Of a DNA stretch of 11,031 nt, positions 1-6,787 are shown in pieces. Source of the stretch: JAAUTS01 sp038250235 (GTDB lineage Bacteria > Verrucomicrobiota > Verrucomicrobiia > Methylacidiphilales > JAAUTS01). The position numbers and the translations under genes were made by a program. The notes under the pieces were generated by a model. That model saw only the letters and a list, made by a program, of their open reading frames with translations. It was not told the DNA's origin and ran no database searches. The DNA lies in assembly GCA_038250235.1 (NCBI GenBank), contig JBBSCO010000076.1:1-11031 (forward strand). Direction: 5' to 3'. Every line of letters begins with the position of its first letter. Within the stretch, counting starts at the first letter, position 1.

Positions 1-113
1 CCATCAACTGCATCGTTTCGGGTGGGGTTTTCAGCAGCTCTCAAGCCGGGATGTTTTTTGTGGACCTACATTTTTAGATCAACACAAGTCCACAGATTTG
101 AGATGGGGGCTCT

Positions 114-554
114 CTACGGTGACAGCGGACTCCACACCTTCTCCAACCCCAGACCGGCGAAGTGCTTCTCGTTTGCGGTGGCGAAGTGGGTGACGCCGTG
201 GTGGCGGAGGGTGAGGGCGAGGCGGGCGTCGATGATGTGGCGAAATCCCGTGGTGGTCTTGGCCGCCCAATTCCAGAGGGGCTTGGCGACTTCGGGCTCG
301 TAGTCGCCGAACTCCCAGTTTGGATTTGCGCGAAGGGTATTGCAGAAGGCGGTGGCTTCCTTGGCGGACTTAGGCTTCAGGAACACGGCGGGATTGCGGA
401 GCTGCATGTAAAGCTCGACAAGTACAAGGCCGCAGAGGAGGAAGCGTTGTTTGCCGCAAGCCTCTTCCTCAAAGAATCGATTAGAGACCTCGTGATAAGC
501 CGAGTCAGGATTCGCCGCGTAGAGAAAGAGGTTGGTATCGGCGGAGAGGATCAT
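114..554 (-). CDS. PIN-domain ribonuclease toxin of a VapBC-type toxin-antitoxin pair
   Basis: This 146-residue protein is the probable toxin of a type II toxin-antitoxin module, a metal-dependent ribonuclease acting in the cytoplasm. It has the order of a PIN domain. An early Asp (D6) sits in the opening strand ILSADTNLFLY. A Glu (E47) lies in the hydrophobic segment GLVLVELYMQL. An Asp (D109) lies in HIIDARLALTL, followed by a late strand and the segment THFATANEKHF. Three of the usual four acidic residues are clear; the fourth position appears as Asn128/Glu129, a substitution seen in some PIN branches. Its length is typical for VapC proteins. The start codon overlaps the antitoxin stop (ATGA), which fixes the start and implies translational coupling. 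A GGAG lies about 11 bases upstream, a weak ribosome binding site. Which RNA it cleaves cannot be told from sequence. Confidence 0.85.
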   Translation of the reverse strand: MILSADTNLFLYAANPDSAYHEVSNRFFEEEACGKQRFLLCGLVLVELYMQLRNPAVFLKPKSAKEATAFCNTLRANPNWEFGDYEPEVAKPLWNWAAKTTTGFRHIIDARLALTLRHHGVTHFATANEKHFAGLGLEKVWSPLSP

Positions 555-802
555 GAAACATTACGCTCCAGGATTGCGTCGGCCTCAGGTCGCAGTGTGG
601 CGGGGTCGGTAATGAAATCACCTCCGCAGTCGAGCGTCGGAAAGTGCCAGACAGCGTTGGGCTTGGGTTCTTCAGGGAATCGGGTAACGAAGTGCTCGGC
701 GGCTTTGCGCATGACCTCCGAGAGCGACCAATCCTGACGTTTGGCGATTTCTTTGAGGCGTTGGTAGAGCGGTTCGGGAAACTGGATTTGCGTCCGAGTC
801 AT
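551..802 (-). CDS. Ribbon-helix-helix antitoxin partner of the PIN toxin
   Basis: This 83-residue protein is the probable antitoxin and autorepressor. Residues 1-45 fit a ribbon-helix-helix DNA-binding fold of the CopG/Arc type: a short strand (TRTQIQFPE), a first helix (LYQRLKEIAKR), a turn with the usual Ser (WSLSEVM) and a second helix (MRKAAEHFVTRF). The remaining part, roughly residues 46-83, is Pro- and acid-rich and would be the toxin-binding tail. It ends in the ATGA overlap with the toxin. The gene has no Shine-Dalgarno sequence, and its promoter is placed so that transcription should begin at or one base before the ATG. Repression by the antitoxin-toxin complex at the adjacent inverted repeat is the expected control, by analogy with the family. 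Confidence 0.82.
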   Translation of the reverse strand: MTRTQIQFPEPLYQRLKEIAKRQDWSLSEVMRKAAEHFVTRFPEEPKPNAVWHFPTLDCGGDFITDPATLRPEADAILERNVS

Positions 803-835
803 GATGTGTTTTATACATCACATTTTATCTGATGT
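802..835. promoter_or_regulatory. Inverted-repeat operator of the toxin-antitoxin operon
   Basis: TGATGT (802-807), seven bases, ACATCA (815-820) form a perfect inverted repeat that touches the antitoxin start codon. A third half-site, TGATGT, lies at 830-835 and pairs with the middle one. The sites cover the -10 box and reach the -35 box, so a bound ribbon-helix-helix protein would block RNA polymerase. Operator function is inferred from position and symmetry. Confidence 0.6.
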
Positions 836-838
836 CAA
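810..838 (-). promoter_or_regulatory. Sigma-70-like promoter of the toxin-antitoxin operon
   Basis: On the minus strand there is an exact TTGACA -35 box (838-833), a 17-base spacer and TATAAA as the -10 box (815-810). Standard spacing from the -10 box puts the transcription start at about 803, next to the ATG at 802-800. The transcript would therefore be leaderless or nearly so, which agrees with the missing Shine-Dalgarno sequence. Confidence 0.65.
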
Positions 839-959
839 TCTTATGGTGTGTCTCCTATTTCCCTTTTGGACATAAAACCAGTGGTAAGTTGCTTTTATCC
901 AGGAGTATCCATGATTTTTTATGGCGTTGATCCGGTGGGGAAGGGCGGGGGGTTTGGAG

Positions 960-1095
960 TTTCAGGTTTACCGTTTCCGGTTTCCAGTTGTCGGTAGGAG
1001 AGCCCTACCCCTTGATTTGGTCTGAGCGGAAGATGAAGGCCATCGCGACACGAGGTCGCTCCTACGGGGGAGTTTTGTTTGTTGGGAGCGTGCTT
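960..1095. repeat. Dispersed repeat, copy 1: spacer module plus a REP pair cut short at a stop codon
   Basis: This stretch matches 6595-6750 along most of its length. Shared landmarks, in the same order, are TTTCAGGTTT, CCGTTTCCGG, GGTCTGAGCG, AGATGAAGGCCATCGCGACA and GGAGCGTGCTT. It contains a left REP arm at 1043-1065 and a right arm starting near 1081 that breaks off at 1095. The arms can pair through CGCTCC (1057-1062) and GGAGCG (1085-1090). A second perfect hairpin, GGTAGG-AGAGC-CCTACC, lies at 993-1009. The copy lacks the heptamer array of copy 2. No run of T follows the hairpins on either strand, so this is not a standard intrinsic terminator. It could still stabilise or end the cassette mRNA. 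Bases 840-959, between it and the toxin-antitoxin promoter, show no gene. Confidence 0.8.
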
Positions 1096-4000
1096 ATTTC
1101 AACCGGACGCTTTGGATGAAGCTCTGGCGGGAGTAGGTGTCGAAATAGACGCGGGCTTCCAGGCGTGTTTCAGCGGTGACCACGTCCGGGTTCTTGGGAT
1201 GAAACGTGCGGGCGGCGACATCAATGGTGTAGATTTGTTGTCGGGTGGTGCCGAAGGCGGCGAGGCGGGCCAGCATGGCGTTGATAAGGTGATCGGGGTA
1301 GAGCCGTCCGCTGCCGGTATTGGTGCCCTGGTACATGCGCAGGACGGTGCTGTTGTTGACGCTGGCGAGGCGGCCCAGGTCGCCAACGGAACGCAGGGGC
1401 CGTGCCGCCAGCAGGTCGTTAATGACGCCGTCGATGTCTGTGCTGTCGATGGTCATATCGATGAAGTTGGGATTGGCGGCTGGATCATCAGCCGTGGAGG
1501 CTGTCGGGGAGGCGATCCCGCTGCCAACGTAATTGACGACGGAATAGGGGCGTTCAAGGATGGCTTTGAGCAGTTGGGGGGAGGCGGCGTTGAGGTTTAT
1601 TTTTCCACGGATGGGGCGCAGGCGTCGGTCGCCGCCATCGGCGGTATAGAGCATGAATTCCTGATTCTGGGTGCGGCTGGCATCGTCGGCCGGAAGGTTT
1701 TGTGCCAGGTTGGTGGTGCCCACAGTGGTGAAGAAATCGAAGATGCGGGAGGGATAGTTTTCCAGGCTGGCGGGCACGGGTTGGGTGGGATCGGCCGGGG
1801 TGGTGCGATCGGCGAGATTGAGGGTGCGCCAAGGCCGGATGAGGAAGATGGACCCTACCTCACCGAGGTTGGAGTAGGGGCGTCCAGGCAGGGTAAAGGT
1901 GGCAAGGGCTTTGATGCGGCGATTGGCGAGAGTGAGGGAGTTCCATGAGGAAGGGAAATTATCCCCGAAGTTTTGGTTGTAGCCGTCGCCGTAGGGGCTT
2001 ACGATTTTTGGGCCCATGGTGATTCCAAACAGGGTGTGGCTGTCGGGGTAGCGGCGGAAGCTATAAATCATGTCCGGGTTGCTAACATCGGCATCAAACT
2101 CGGCGGGGGTGGTACGGGTGGTGCTGGTGTCGCGGTCCATGATGCTGGGAAGGGTCAGGGTGCGGGGATCATCCACCTGGAAGGACTGCCAGGCCACCTC
2201 GCCGACGGTATCGATTTTCGCTGCAGCAATGAAGTATTCTATAGCATAGACGGCGCGACGACCGCCACCGCCGGGTGTGCCGACGGCCGGGCCGTCAAAG
2301 GTGGGTCCGCTGGCGTAGCTGCGGGCCTGGGAGCCCATGAGGATTCTGTAGCCGATTGCGGGACGGGTCTGCATCTGGAAGTCCACCCCTATGGGAAAGT
2401 CGCGTAGGGTGCTTGTGAAACTTCCGATGGAAAAGCCCCCTGGTCCGGGGCCAGCCACCCACTGAACCACGCCACCTCCCGAGATAGGACTGATGTTGCC
2501 GGTGACCCCGTGGCTGAGCACTATACCAGGGGGACTGGATGTGGTGCGATATTCCCACATCAGTTCATGCCAGTTCCAGTAGGAAATTTCTTTCCTTCTC
2601 CAGTCGATGGCATAGGGATTCCAGATTTCGTAATATTCAGTGATGCGGATTTGGTTGATACTAACCCGCTCAACGCGGACGGTCACTTCGTTGATGTAAG
2701 GCTGGGCGCGGGTGCCCACGCGCCGGTGGGGATCCCACTGGGCTTGCGTCCCGGGCAGCCAACTGAGGGCGCGCCAGTTGGTGCTGACGCCCGTGAGGCC
2801 GGCGCCATTCCCTTCCTGGGTGCGATCCGATCCCTGCCAAAGATTGAGGGCGATGGCGGCGATATCGGGGTCGAACCATTTTTTGGGTTGGCCGGAGGGT
2901 TCTGCCAAAGGAATGAGGGCGTTGGGAAGGGTGGCGTTACTGGTATATTCCGGCAAGGGGGCCTTGGCGTAGGTGTTGTTAGGATTGGGCAGGATCTGGC
3001 GCATCACGCCCATGAGTAGGGCCAGTTCACGTCTGGCTTCGATGGGTGCCGCCCCGGGGATGGCGGCGGCTGCCGTGTTGATGGCCGCGGAACCCAGGTT
3101 TCCGGCGACGGCGTCGTTGCCCATGGCACGGTTGAAGGCGGTGTTGAAGTTGGGATTGTTGACGTAGGCCTTGAGGAATTGAGAGGCGGAACTGCGGTTG
3201 CCATCCCAGTCAGCGCGCACCTCGAAATCACGGGAGAATGGTGTGAATCGGAGGAGTTGGGCCGGTGTAAAGATTTCCGGACGGAGCATCATTTCCTCAA
3301 CGGTGAAGAAAAAACGGTCGTTCCCGGTATTGTTCAGGAGCGGGCTGGTGCTGATCCGGCGGAGGCTGAAGTTAGTGCGGTCGCGGGATCCAGGCGGGGG
3401 AAGGTCGGGGTCGGCTCCGTTGAGGTATTTCAGGAGTTTGGTGGGGTCAGTGGTCAGATTTTCGAGCAAGAGGTTGTGGGGGGCCAGACCATTGTTGGAT
3501 TGGTCGCGTCCGACCATGTTCACATCGTATTTTCCGGAATCGTTCCAGACAGCGTAGGCAATTTGACCGATCAGGAGATCAGGCCCGCCATCGGGATCGG
3601 GGGCGAAGTAGTTGACCCAATCCGGGGCGACGGGGTTGAGGCTGTTGTCACGAGGAAAGAAAAAGCTGTCATTGATATCGGCGTAGGCCCAGCGGCGGGG
3701 GGAATACGCGGGTTCGGCAGGGGTGGAGCGGGAGAGAGTGACAAGGTCTTTGGAAGTATCAAGACCCGGCAAAGGTTGTATGGAAAAAATGGCGGGGTTG
3801 GGGGTATCGCTAAAGAAGGCGGTCCGGGTTGCATCGGTTGGACCGCCGGTGGCGGGATCGCTGGCATAGGGGGCGGCGGCGGAAGCGTGTTGGGCCACCA
3901 GACGCATGAGGGTTCCCTGAGCGAGCAATTCCGAACGGACGCTTTGGCTGAAGGCGTAGGAAGTGCGCAGTTCCGTTTTCGTCATCAGCAGATAGGCAAT

Positions 4001-4099
4001 CAGAACGATCATGCTCAGGGAGATGAGCAGAAGCGTCAGCAATAGAGCCATGCCTTGCGAACCGGTGGCCGCGTGACGGAGCTGGGGTAAGGTTTTCAT
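1094..4099 (-). CDS. Verru_Chthon cassette protein A, a giant GspK/PilX-like minor pseudopilin
   Basis: This 1001-residue protein is the last gene of the cassette. Its N-terminus reads SQG-MALLLTLLLISLSMIVLIAYLL: a short basic leader, a Gly16 cleavage site and a hydrophobic helix at residues 17-39 that lacks the Glu at mature position 5. Absence of that Glu is the hallmark of GspK, the tip pseudopilin of type II secretion. Near the C-terminus (residues 831-855) KINLNAASPQLLKAIL resembles the GspK pattern around INLNTAS, and LLAARPLRSVGDLGRL (about 896-911) resembles the following helical element. GspK is usually near 300-350 residues, so some 600 extra residues, rich in Pro, Asn, Trp and Tyr, are inserted between. 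The bulk is presumably displayed outside the inner membrane. It begins 7 bases after protein C with no ribosome binding site. Family name from recognition; GspK relation is inference. Confidence 0.82.
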   Translation of the reverse strand: MKTLPQLRHAATGSQGMALLLTLLLISLSMIVLIAYLLMTKTELRTSYAFSQSVRSELLAQGTLMRLVAQHASAAAPYASDPATGGPTDATRTAFFSDTPNPAIFSIQPLPGLDTSKDLVTLSRSTPAEPAYSPRRWAYADINDSFFFPRDNSLNPVAPDWVNYFAPDPDGGPDLLIGQIAYAVWNDSGKYDVNMVGRDQSNNGLAPHNLLLENLTTDPTKLLKYLNGADPDLPPPGSRDRTNFSLRRISTSPLLNNTGNDRFFFTVEEMMLRPEIFTPAQLLRFTPFSRDFEVRADWDGNRSSASQFLKAYVNNPNFNTAFNRAMGNDAVAGNLGSAAINTAAAAIPGAAPIEARRELALLMGVMRQILPNPNNTYAKAPLPEYTSNATLPNALIPLAEPSGQPKKWFDPDIAAIALNLWQGSDRTQEGNGAGLTGVSTNWRALSWLPGTQAQWDPHRRVGTRAQPYINEVTVRVERVSINQIRITEYYEIWNPYAIDWRRKEISYWNWHELMWEYRTTSSPPGIVLSHGVTGNISPISGGGVVQWVAGPGPGGFSIGSFTSTLRDFPIGVDFQMQTRPAIGYRILMGSQARSYASGPTFDGPAVGTPGGGGRRAVYAIEYFIAAAKIDTVGEVAWQSFQVDDPRTLTLPSIMDRDTSTTRTTPAEFDADVSNPDMIYSFRRYPDSHTLFGITMGPKIVSPYGDGYNQNFGDNFPSSWNSLTLANRRIKALATFTLPGRPYSNLGEVGSIFLIRPWRTLNLADRTTPADPTQPVPASLENYPSRIFDFFTTVGTTNLAQNLPADDASRTQNQEFMLYTADGGDRRLRPIRGKINLNAASPQLLKAILERPYSVVNYVGSGIASPTASTADDPAANPNFIDMTIDSTDIDGVINDLLAARPLRSVGDLGRLASVNNSTVLRMYQGTNTGSGRLYPDHLINAMLARLAAFGTTRQQIYTIDVAARTFHPKNPDVVTAETRLEARVYFDTYSRQSFIQSVRLK

Positions 4100-4106
4100 G
4101 GCACGA

Positions 4107-5018
4107 TTAGGGGGTTTTGCTCTGCAGGCGGTAGGTGCTGGTGATCAGGCGGAGGTTTTGGCGAAGAAAGCGTTCCGTGGGATCAGCGGGTGCAGCATTC
4201 GTTTCCTGCAGGGTGAAAAGGTCGGCACGTTCACGAACAGTGGAAAAATTCGGCAATGTGCGGAGGATTGGCATGCTCTTTGAGCCGATGATGGCGAGGG
4301 TGACCCGGACGACCCGGAAATCTTCTTCTGAGGTGCGGAGGCGTCCGAAATTGTTGGCCGCGGTATTGTCAGCCGGGAAGATATCGAAATTGCCCCCGGT
4401 CTGATTCCATTTGAGGATTTCGATTTTCCATCCGAGAACATGGTCAACCACGGCCTCGACCGAACCGTTGCTGGAGGCGAAGGGGTTAGCGAGAGTGGGC
4501 CATTCGTTGACCCAGGATTGGGCAGTGCGGGGTGATATGGCATTGAAGACAGGAGAGATATTGCTTGAGGCGGTCCGGATGAGAACGGGAGTATCGTAGC
4601 CACTTACGTAGTTGGTGCGGAAGCGGTCGTTATAAGGGATGTTGCCGCTCAAGGTGTAGGCGGCCCAACCCAGCCGGTAGCTAACGCGGTTGAGGGAGGA
4701 TTTGTCCGGATTGTTTGGACTTTTGCGGGTAAGAATTTTGAGTTCCGGATTATTGGGGTTGACTCCGTCCAGGGCGGGCAGGAGTTGCCAGCCAAGTTCC
4801 AAGTCAACAAAGGCGGCGGCCAGTTCGCGTCCCAGCAGATCGATGGCGAGGCGTGCATTGGAACGGATTTCAGCGCGTTCTCCACCTTTTTTCCATGTAT
4901 CCAGCATGGTGCCCAGCAACTGGGTCAGGACCAGCAGGATGATCAGAGAGATGGTGGAAGCCACCAGCATTTCGACCAGCGTGAATGCGTGCCGACAGTT
5001 TGGACGCAGGAGCTTCAT
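4107..5018 (-). CDS. Verru_Chthon cassette protein C, GspJ/PilW-like minor pseudopilin
   Basis: The 303-residue product has a type IV pilin-like N-terminus: leader MKLLRPNCRHA, then FTLVEMLVASTISLIILLVL, with Glu at mature position 5 (residue 16) and one membrane helix at about residues 12-34. The residue before the cleavage point is Ala11 rather than the usual Gly. After the helix, the segment DTWKKGGERAEIRSNARLAIDLLGRELAAAF (about 41-71) has the long amphipathic helix expected for GspJ or PilW proteins, followed by a mostly beta C-terminal domain. The gene overlaps B by ATGA, and a G-rich stretch just before the ATG may serve as ribosome binding site. It sits third of four in the operon, the place GspJ holds in gsp operons. 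It would be a membrane-anchored subunit of a pseudopilus-like fibre. Confidence 0.8.
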   Translation of the reverse strand: MKLLRPNCRHAFTLVEMLVASTISLIILLVLTQLLGTMLDTWKKGGERAEIRSNARLAIDLLGRELAAAFVDLELGWQLLPALDGVNPNNPELKILTRKSPNNPDKSSLNRVSYRLGWAAYTLSGNIPYNDRFRTNYVSGYDTPVLIRTASSNISPVFNAISPRTAQSWVNEWPTLANPFASSNGSVEAVVDHVLGWKIEILKWNQTGGNFDIFPADNTAANNFGRLRTSEEDFRVVRVTLAIIGSKSMPILRTLPNFSTVRERADLFTLQETNAAPADPTERFLRQNLRLITSTYRLQSKTP

Positions 5019-5548
5019 TGCCCCCCCGAATAGAGTTCCGTTGAAAAGGAGACGCTTTGTTGGTTGTTGGCTGTGGCCTGGGCGGGCCAGGCGACAGTGA
5101 TCGTTACATGGGAAAGAACAGTCATCGCGGGAGGAATGGCGGGTTGGTCCGCAGAAGCCAGAGGGAGCACTGGGTTGACATTGATTCGGAGGAGCCTGAC
5201 AGCTTTTTCAGGGTCAGTAACGGGGCGATTATCAGCATCAAGAAAAAACGATTGAGAGCTGGCTGTGTTGAGTGCGGGGAGGGGAAAGATTTCCTCTGTA
5301 TCCACGGAGGTTGGAACCAGGGCAGCGTTAAAAGGCTTTGTTTGCAGACGTCGGATGATTTCCTGGCTGAAGATGGCCGCCATCGTTGCATCCTCACTTT
5401 CGCGTCCCGACTTAAGGCCCACGGTCAAGAGTCCGATCATGGAAAACAGGCCCACGACGGTAATGGCCATGGCCAAGACCACCTCGACAAGACTGAAAGC
5501 CCTGGGGAAGCGGCGGGGTTTGGGCAGGAGTTTATTAATGGAGTGCAT
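5015..5548 (-). CDS. Verru_Chthon cassette protein B, GspI/PilV-like minor pseudopilin
   Basis: The product is 177 residues if it starts at the ATG at 5548, which I prefer. That start comes one base after the stop of protein D and gives a normal basic leader, MHSINKLLPKPRRFPRA. A start 18 codons upstream (5602) is open but would overlap D and add residues atypical of a pilin leader. The mature N-terminus is FSLVEVVLAMAITVVGLFSM, with Glu at position 5 and Ala, not Gly, before the cleavage point. After the helix comes GRESEDATMAAIFSQEIIRRLQ, the pattern of GspI and PilV, where a helix with Ala, Gln and Glu follows the membrane segment. The C-terminal part (ITVAWPAQATANNQQSVSFSTELY) is beta-rich. 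No Shine-Dalgarno sequence precedes it, so coupling to D is likely. Confidence 0.8.
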   Translation of the reverse strand: MHSINKLLPKPRRFPRAFSLVEVVLAMAITVVGLFSMIGLLTVGLKSGRESEDATMAAIFSQEIIRRLQTKPFNAALVPTSVDTEEIFPLPALNTASSQSFFLDADNRPVTDPEKAVRLLRINVNPVLPLASADQPAIPPAMTVLSHVTITVAWPAQATANNQQSVSFSTELYSGGQ

Positions 5549-5549
5549 T

Positions 5550-6173
5550 TTAGCGTGAACGCAGTAGGAAGGTTCTTCCAGTTGTTGGAGCAACGGAGAC
5601 AATCACGGAACGCGGGGAGGTCATGCCGCTGTTTGAAGAATCTTGCATAGGTTTGAGAGCAAATACCAAATCTGAGGCCACCCCACTGGCTTCACCGGTT
5701 GGCAGAAACTCAATGTGGGCATAATCACTGGACGGCAGGTCGGATGAGTCGTTTTCAGCTGATAAGTAAATAAGATCGCTGCTTCTGGTAAGCTGTAACA
5801 GAGGTGAGTCGGTAGCGAAGGCGACTTGATCATTGATCTGGTTGCGCCGGGAGTGCTGGATCCAGCGATTGAGCTCCGCGGTATCGCCGTAAACGAGGCG
5901 CAACAGAGCATAGGTTCGGACGGGGCCGCCGGGCTGGCTGGCATCCTGGAAGAAAGCCACCCGCGTGGGCGTGTTGTAAGTGAGGGCCAGTTGGCGGGCT
6001 TCTTGTATGGATTGCAATAATTGTTGAGCCTCGGCAAAGACACTGGTGGGTTGAGTAATGGACCGTATGGCTGGTAAACTGGCGGCTGACAAAATGGCCA
6101 TTACAGATATGACAACAATCATTTCTACCAAACTAAATCCGCGCATGTTTTTGTTTAGTCGTTTTCGATGCAT
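5550..6173 (-). CDS. Verru_Chthon cassette protein D, GspH/GspG-like pseudopilin
   Basis: The product is 207 residues and opens the operon. The N-terminus is a basic leader, MHRKRLNKNMRG, cleavage after Gly12, then FSLVEMIVVISVMAILSAAS with Glu at mature position 5. It is the only one of the three Glu-bearing members with the standard Gly. The following segment, FAEAQQLLQSIQEARQLALTYNTPTRVAFF (residues about 45-74), fits the GspH pattern of a helix containing AR and A, a turn, then a beta strand. Two starts are possible: the ATG at 6173, favoured because the predicted transcription start falls exactly there, and an ATG ten codons in, which would leave only a three-residue leader. No Shine-Dalgarno sequence precedes either. 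The C-terminus (VIVSVAPTTGRTFLL) is beta-rich. Confidence 0.8.
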   Translation of the reverse strand: MHRKRLNKNMRGFSLVEMIVVISVMAILSAASLPAIRSITQPTSVFAEAQQLLQSIQEARQLALTYNTPTRVAFFQDASQPGGPVRTYALLRLVYGDTAELNRWIQHSRRNQINDQVAFATDSPLLQLTRSSDLIYLSAENDSSDLPSSDYAHIEFLPTGEASGVASDLVFALKPMQDSSNSGMTSPRSVIVSVAPTTGRTFLLRSR

Positions 6174-6179
6174 ATTGAT

Positions 6180-6208
6180 ATTATGCTCGTTTACATTGTA
6201 AATGTCAA
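6180..6208 (-). promoter_or_regulatory. Promoter of the D-B-C-A cassette
   Basis: On the minus strand TTGACA (6208-6203) is followed by exactly 17 bases and CATAAT (6185-6180), one mismatch from the consensus -10 box. The expected transcription start is 6173, the first base of the protein D ATG, so the message would be leaderless. This is the only good promoter seen for the four genes. Confidence 0.65.
6190..6202. promoter_or_regulatory. Palindrome in the spacer of the cassette promoter
   Basis: TTTACA-T-TGTAAA is a perfect 13-base palindrome lying wholly between the -35 and -10 boxes, where a bound dimer would block transcription. The binding protein is unknown. The neighbouring GntR-type regulator is a candidate only by proximity. 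Confidence 0.45.
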
Positions 6209-6594
6209 CGTGTTTTTTAATATACTTATAGAAGTGATGGAGTTTTGTGGAATCTGTAGGTTGTCTGATAAAAAAGCGGGGAACTTTGCTTCCATATTAA
6301 GTAAAAAAGGCTTTTTCTAAATGGTTCCAAATCTGGAATTTACATGAACCGCGGCTAAGTATCAGGAAAATCAAAAGGGTTTATTCTCGGATTAATTATT
6401 GATTTAACAGGAACGAATGTCCAGATCGGGAGATATTTTTCGATATATAAAAGCTGATAATAAAGTGATGGCGATATATCACGGTGGCCGTGGGGTAGGG
6501 CTAGTAAGGTCAGGATGCGGTGCTACAGGGGGGATTATTACTGAAGAAACTTCACTAACAGGACTTAACCACTAATGCTTTGGGGGGGTGGGTT
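6209..6594. other. AT-rich non-coding stretch upstream of the cassette
   Basis: No reading frame of note, RNA gene or mobile element is visible here. It is clearly richer in A and T than the flanking genes up to about 6480. It contains a GATATTT at 6432-6438 followed by CGATATATAAAAG, and GCGATATATC near 6470. The GATATTT resembles the motif repeated before the glycosidase-like gene. The rest shows no repeat I can define. Confidence 0.5.
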
Positions 6595-6611
6595 TCAGGT
6601 TTGCCGTTTCC

Positions 6612-6646
6612 GGTTGTAGGTTGTAGGTTGTAGGTTGTAGGTTGTA
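6612..6646. repeat. Tandem heptamer array, five copies of GGTTGTA
   Basis: Five exact head-to-tail copies of GGTTGTA are followed by a partial GGT. Copy 1 of the element has only a degenerate trace at the matching place (GTTTCCAGTTGTCGGTAGG), so the array has expanded here or shrunk there. Short open frames through it give a repeating TYNLQPT peptide, which I take as spurious. Confidence 0.9.
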
Positions 6647-6689
6647 GGTCGGAGAGCTCTACCTTTTGTTTTGGTCTGAGCGAAAGATG

Positions 6690-6787
6690 AAGGCCATCGC
6701 GACACAAGGTCGCTCCTGCGGGGAGGTTTGTTTTGTAGGAGCGTGCTTGCCACGCGAAGGCTGGGGTTTTGAATAGGCAAAAAAGCC
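6690..6787. repeat. BIME-like unit a with two inverted REP sequences
   Basis: The unit starts AAGGCCATCGCGACACAAGG. Its left REP (6697-6719) and right REP (6735-6757) are inverted to each other. Each has the frame GTAGGAGCG, a CTTG core and CGCGA at the end, read outward or inward. The left copy has one change, CTCCTGC instead of CTCCTAC. A 15-base GGGGAGGTTTG-type linker separates them, and the unit ends in GGCTGGGGTTTTGAATAGGC and an A-run. Confidence 0.8.

Noticed and set aside
59..94. Inverted repeat TGTGGAC...GTCCACA downstream of the toxin gene, as a possible terminator
   Set aside because: The loop is 22 bases and on the minus strand the stem is followed by a run of A, not T. It does not fit an intrinsic terminator for the toxin operon.
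864..900. Possible hairpin GGACATAAAA...TTTTATCC in the non-coding stretch before the toxin-antitoxin promoter
   Set aside because: The arms pair only with a bulge and the stem is AT-rich; no T-run or gene boundary supports a function.
1079..1948. Long plus-strand open frame opposite protein A (similar ones at 3179-4045 and 2510-3019)
   Set aside because: These are Gly- and Val-rich shadows of the GC-rich protein A gene on the other strand. They lack domains, and the minus-strand frame is continuous and carries family motifs.
5549..5602. Upstream start for protein B adding 18 residues
   Set aside because: It would overlap the end of D by 53 bases and put an unusual acidic segment before the basic pilin leader. 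The ATG at 5548, one base after the D stop, fits better.
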